From: Porogramme epimiltina
Lineage: Eukaryota; Basidiomycota; Agaricomycetes; Polyporales; Polyporaceae
Assembly: GCA_900155495.1 (NCBI GenBank)
Contig: FTLJ01001043.1
Coordinates: 1 to 19,459 of the forward strand
Direction of reading: 5' to 3'
Length of the DNA: 19,459 nucleotides
The stretch's first letter is position 1. Each line of letters begins with the position of its first letter. Made by a program: the position numbers and the translations under genes. The notes under the pieces are model-generated. The model saw only the letters and a list, made by a program, of their open reading frames with translations, ran no database searches and was not told the origin of the DNA. Positions 18,068 to 19,459 of this stretch are shown here, one piece after another.

Positions 18068-19420
18068 ATGTCGTCAAAACAAAATATATCGGAGTCCTCC
18101 CCGTGGTCCACCGAGGAGGCCAAAGCCTCCATAGTGCAACGCCGTATCCAACAGTTGGCCGAAGAAAAGGAGCACAAACGCACTACCCGCCGCCAATGCT
18201 CCTACTGTCTCAAGAAAAGCCCCAAATCTCTACCAACTTGTTCCCTTTGCAAGTGCGCCACTGATGGCCATGGTCGTTCTCTTCGCCTAGATCCACCCTA
18301 ACAGATACACGCAGGTCGGTCAGCTACTGCAACAAGATCTGCCAGATGGCAGACTACAAGCGCAGCCACAAGCGAGAGTGTGCTGAGTTCCTCCACCCGC
18401 CGTTCGTGGCCGACTTCACGCCTGAGCCCCTTGGAGACACGGAGTACGACCGCAACCCCATCTTCGCCCGGGGCCACGACACCGGCATAGGCTGCTGGGT
18501 GTCCGTGGGCGGGCGGGTGGATGCTCAGTGCGTCTCCTACGTCGCTCGTGCGTTCCGTCGTGTGTGGGCAGCTACTTAACGGATGCGGGGCAGGCTCAGC
18601 GCTCTCGCAGAGCACATAATGCCGCCGCCCAATCCGCAAGCCCTCACGGTTCGCAGCGAGATGATCTCACGCGACCGCGCACTGGCCGCGCGCATGCGCG
18701 TGTACGAGGCCAACCTGCTCACGCTGGACGTCGTCGTCCAGAACAGGCGTAAGGATGGCGCGGACGTCGCGGTATTCCCCGCGCAGGCCATGCTCCAAAG
18801 CCACGCGGGCCCCGAGTCGATCGCTGCTCTGGCTGGCGGGAGAGTCGAGGGCGAGCGCATTGCGATCTTCAATAGTGCAGAGTGCGTGCACCCCTGTCGG
18901 TTTCGCTTACTAGAACAAGCTAGCTAATGGGCGCCGTTGTGTACCAGAGGAGAGTGCGTGATGATGGTCCCCGTGCGGGACCCCTGGAGCAAAAATCCGC
19001 GTGTGTTCCTAAACACCCTGGACAGCATGTCCGTGAGTACACGTCCTATGCCACAACACCCCTTGTCTGCGAATCACCTATCCCGCCCCGCGCTAGAACA
19101 GCGCGGATCTTCCCTCCCTCTCGGGTGTACTGGACCCTGCCACCGGCAGTGTCTTGCTGAAGCCCGGCCAATTCGCGCTCTACCACATCCAGTTCCGCGT
19201 CGGCGACTCCACACGCGTATACTCCGAGTGGCACGCGCTCAGGTACCTCTCCCAGCTCTACCTTCCCGTCAAGGTCCCCTGGCTCTCCGTGAACAGCGTG
19301 GATGCGACGGAGCGCACCATCGCGGAGCGTTTCGGGCGCGCGAGCGGGGCGCCTACGGGGGTGCCTGTTTCGTTCAACCAAGCAGCGATAGCCAACTACT
19401 ACCGTGACTACATCGTTTAG
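18068..19420 (+). CDS. MYND zinc-finger protein
   Basis: Five exons: 18068-18252, 18315-18527, 18594-18881, 18948-19032, 19097-19420, giving 364 aa. A MYND finger, a two-zinc protein-interaction module, is complete at C44, C47, C58, C61, C67, C71, H80 and C84. It reads QCSYCLKK, TCSLCKSVSYCNKIC and HKREC, and the first intron falls inside it (TGCAA|GTGCGC). No SET domain follows, so it is not an evident methyltransferase. The remaining 280 residues match no family I know; the C-terminal part (GQFALYHIQFRVGDSTRVY) is well folded in appearance. The N-terminus is a short helical, charged segment. The last acceptor is doubled: 19097 or 19103 would both stay in frame, differing by two residues. 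Function is unknown, plausibly transcriptional or scaffold binding. Confidence 0.85.
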
Positions 19421-19452
19421 AGGTTTTTGAGCGGACGCTGGACGCTATAACG

Positions 19453-19458
19453 AATAAA
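19453..19458 (+). terminator. AATAAA polyadenylation signal of the MYND gene
   Basis: A canonical AATAAA hexamer lies 33 bases after the MYND-gene stop codon, at the window edge. Position and strand fit a 3'-end processing signal. The cleavage site would fall outside the window. Confidence 0.5.
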
Positions 19459-19459
19459 G

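Noticed and set aside
1..19459. tRNA genes, CRISPR arrays, bacterial-type operons or an intact transposon
   Set aside because: I looked for TPsiC-like GGTTCGAATC boxes, spaced short repeats, long terminal repeats and transposase motifs and saw none; genes are spliced and monocistronic.

Overview
The window reads as nuclear DNA of a filamentous basidiomycete, most likely an Agaricomycete. It is GC-rich and dense in short GT-AG introns, mostly 49-75 bp. It carries fungal gene families: a MYND zinc-finger protein, a fungal monocarboxylate-type transporter, UPF3 and a triose-phosphate-translocator-family protein. The lineage is inferred from gene style; nothing in the sequence names a species. 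I saw no rRNA, tRNA, CRISPR array or intact transposon.

Layout. Positions 1-3307 hold no gene I can support, only a 52-bp tandem repeat and a GC-rich hairpin. At 3308-5449 (+) lies an 11-exon gene for a PLP-dependent aromatic-L-amino-acid decarboxylase family enzyme of 505 aa. It meets, tail to tail with 122 bp between the stops, an 8-exon MFS transporter (7454-5572, -, 485 aa). The - strand then continues with a cyclin-box protein with a long disordered N-terminus (10564-8181, 693 aa), the nonsense-mediated decay factor UPF3 (12939-11142, 507 aa) and a coiled-coil/RING E3 ligase (15284-13311, 580 aa). A 308-bp bidirectional promoter region separates the RING gene from a + strand transporter of the triose-phosphate-translocator family (15593-17390, 491 aa). 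A MYND zinc-finger protein (18068-19420, +, 364 aa) with a downstream AATAAA closes the window.

All seven gene models were spliced by hand. Each gives one continuous reading frame with GT-AG introns, and the joins recreate family motifs.

The most interesting point is in the decarboxylase. The lysine that binds PLP (K300) and the active-site histidine (H183) are kept. The catalytic-loop tyrosine, Tyr332 in the human enzyme, is phenylalanine (F329). In plants this same change turns amino-acid decarboxylases into aromatic acetaldehyde synthases. The window may therefore encode an aldehyde- and H2O2-forming enzyme next to a transporter that could move aromatic acids. The other genes look like a housekeeping or regulatory neighbourhood, and I see no reason to join them into one pathway.
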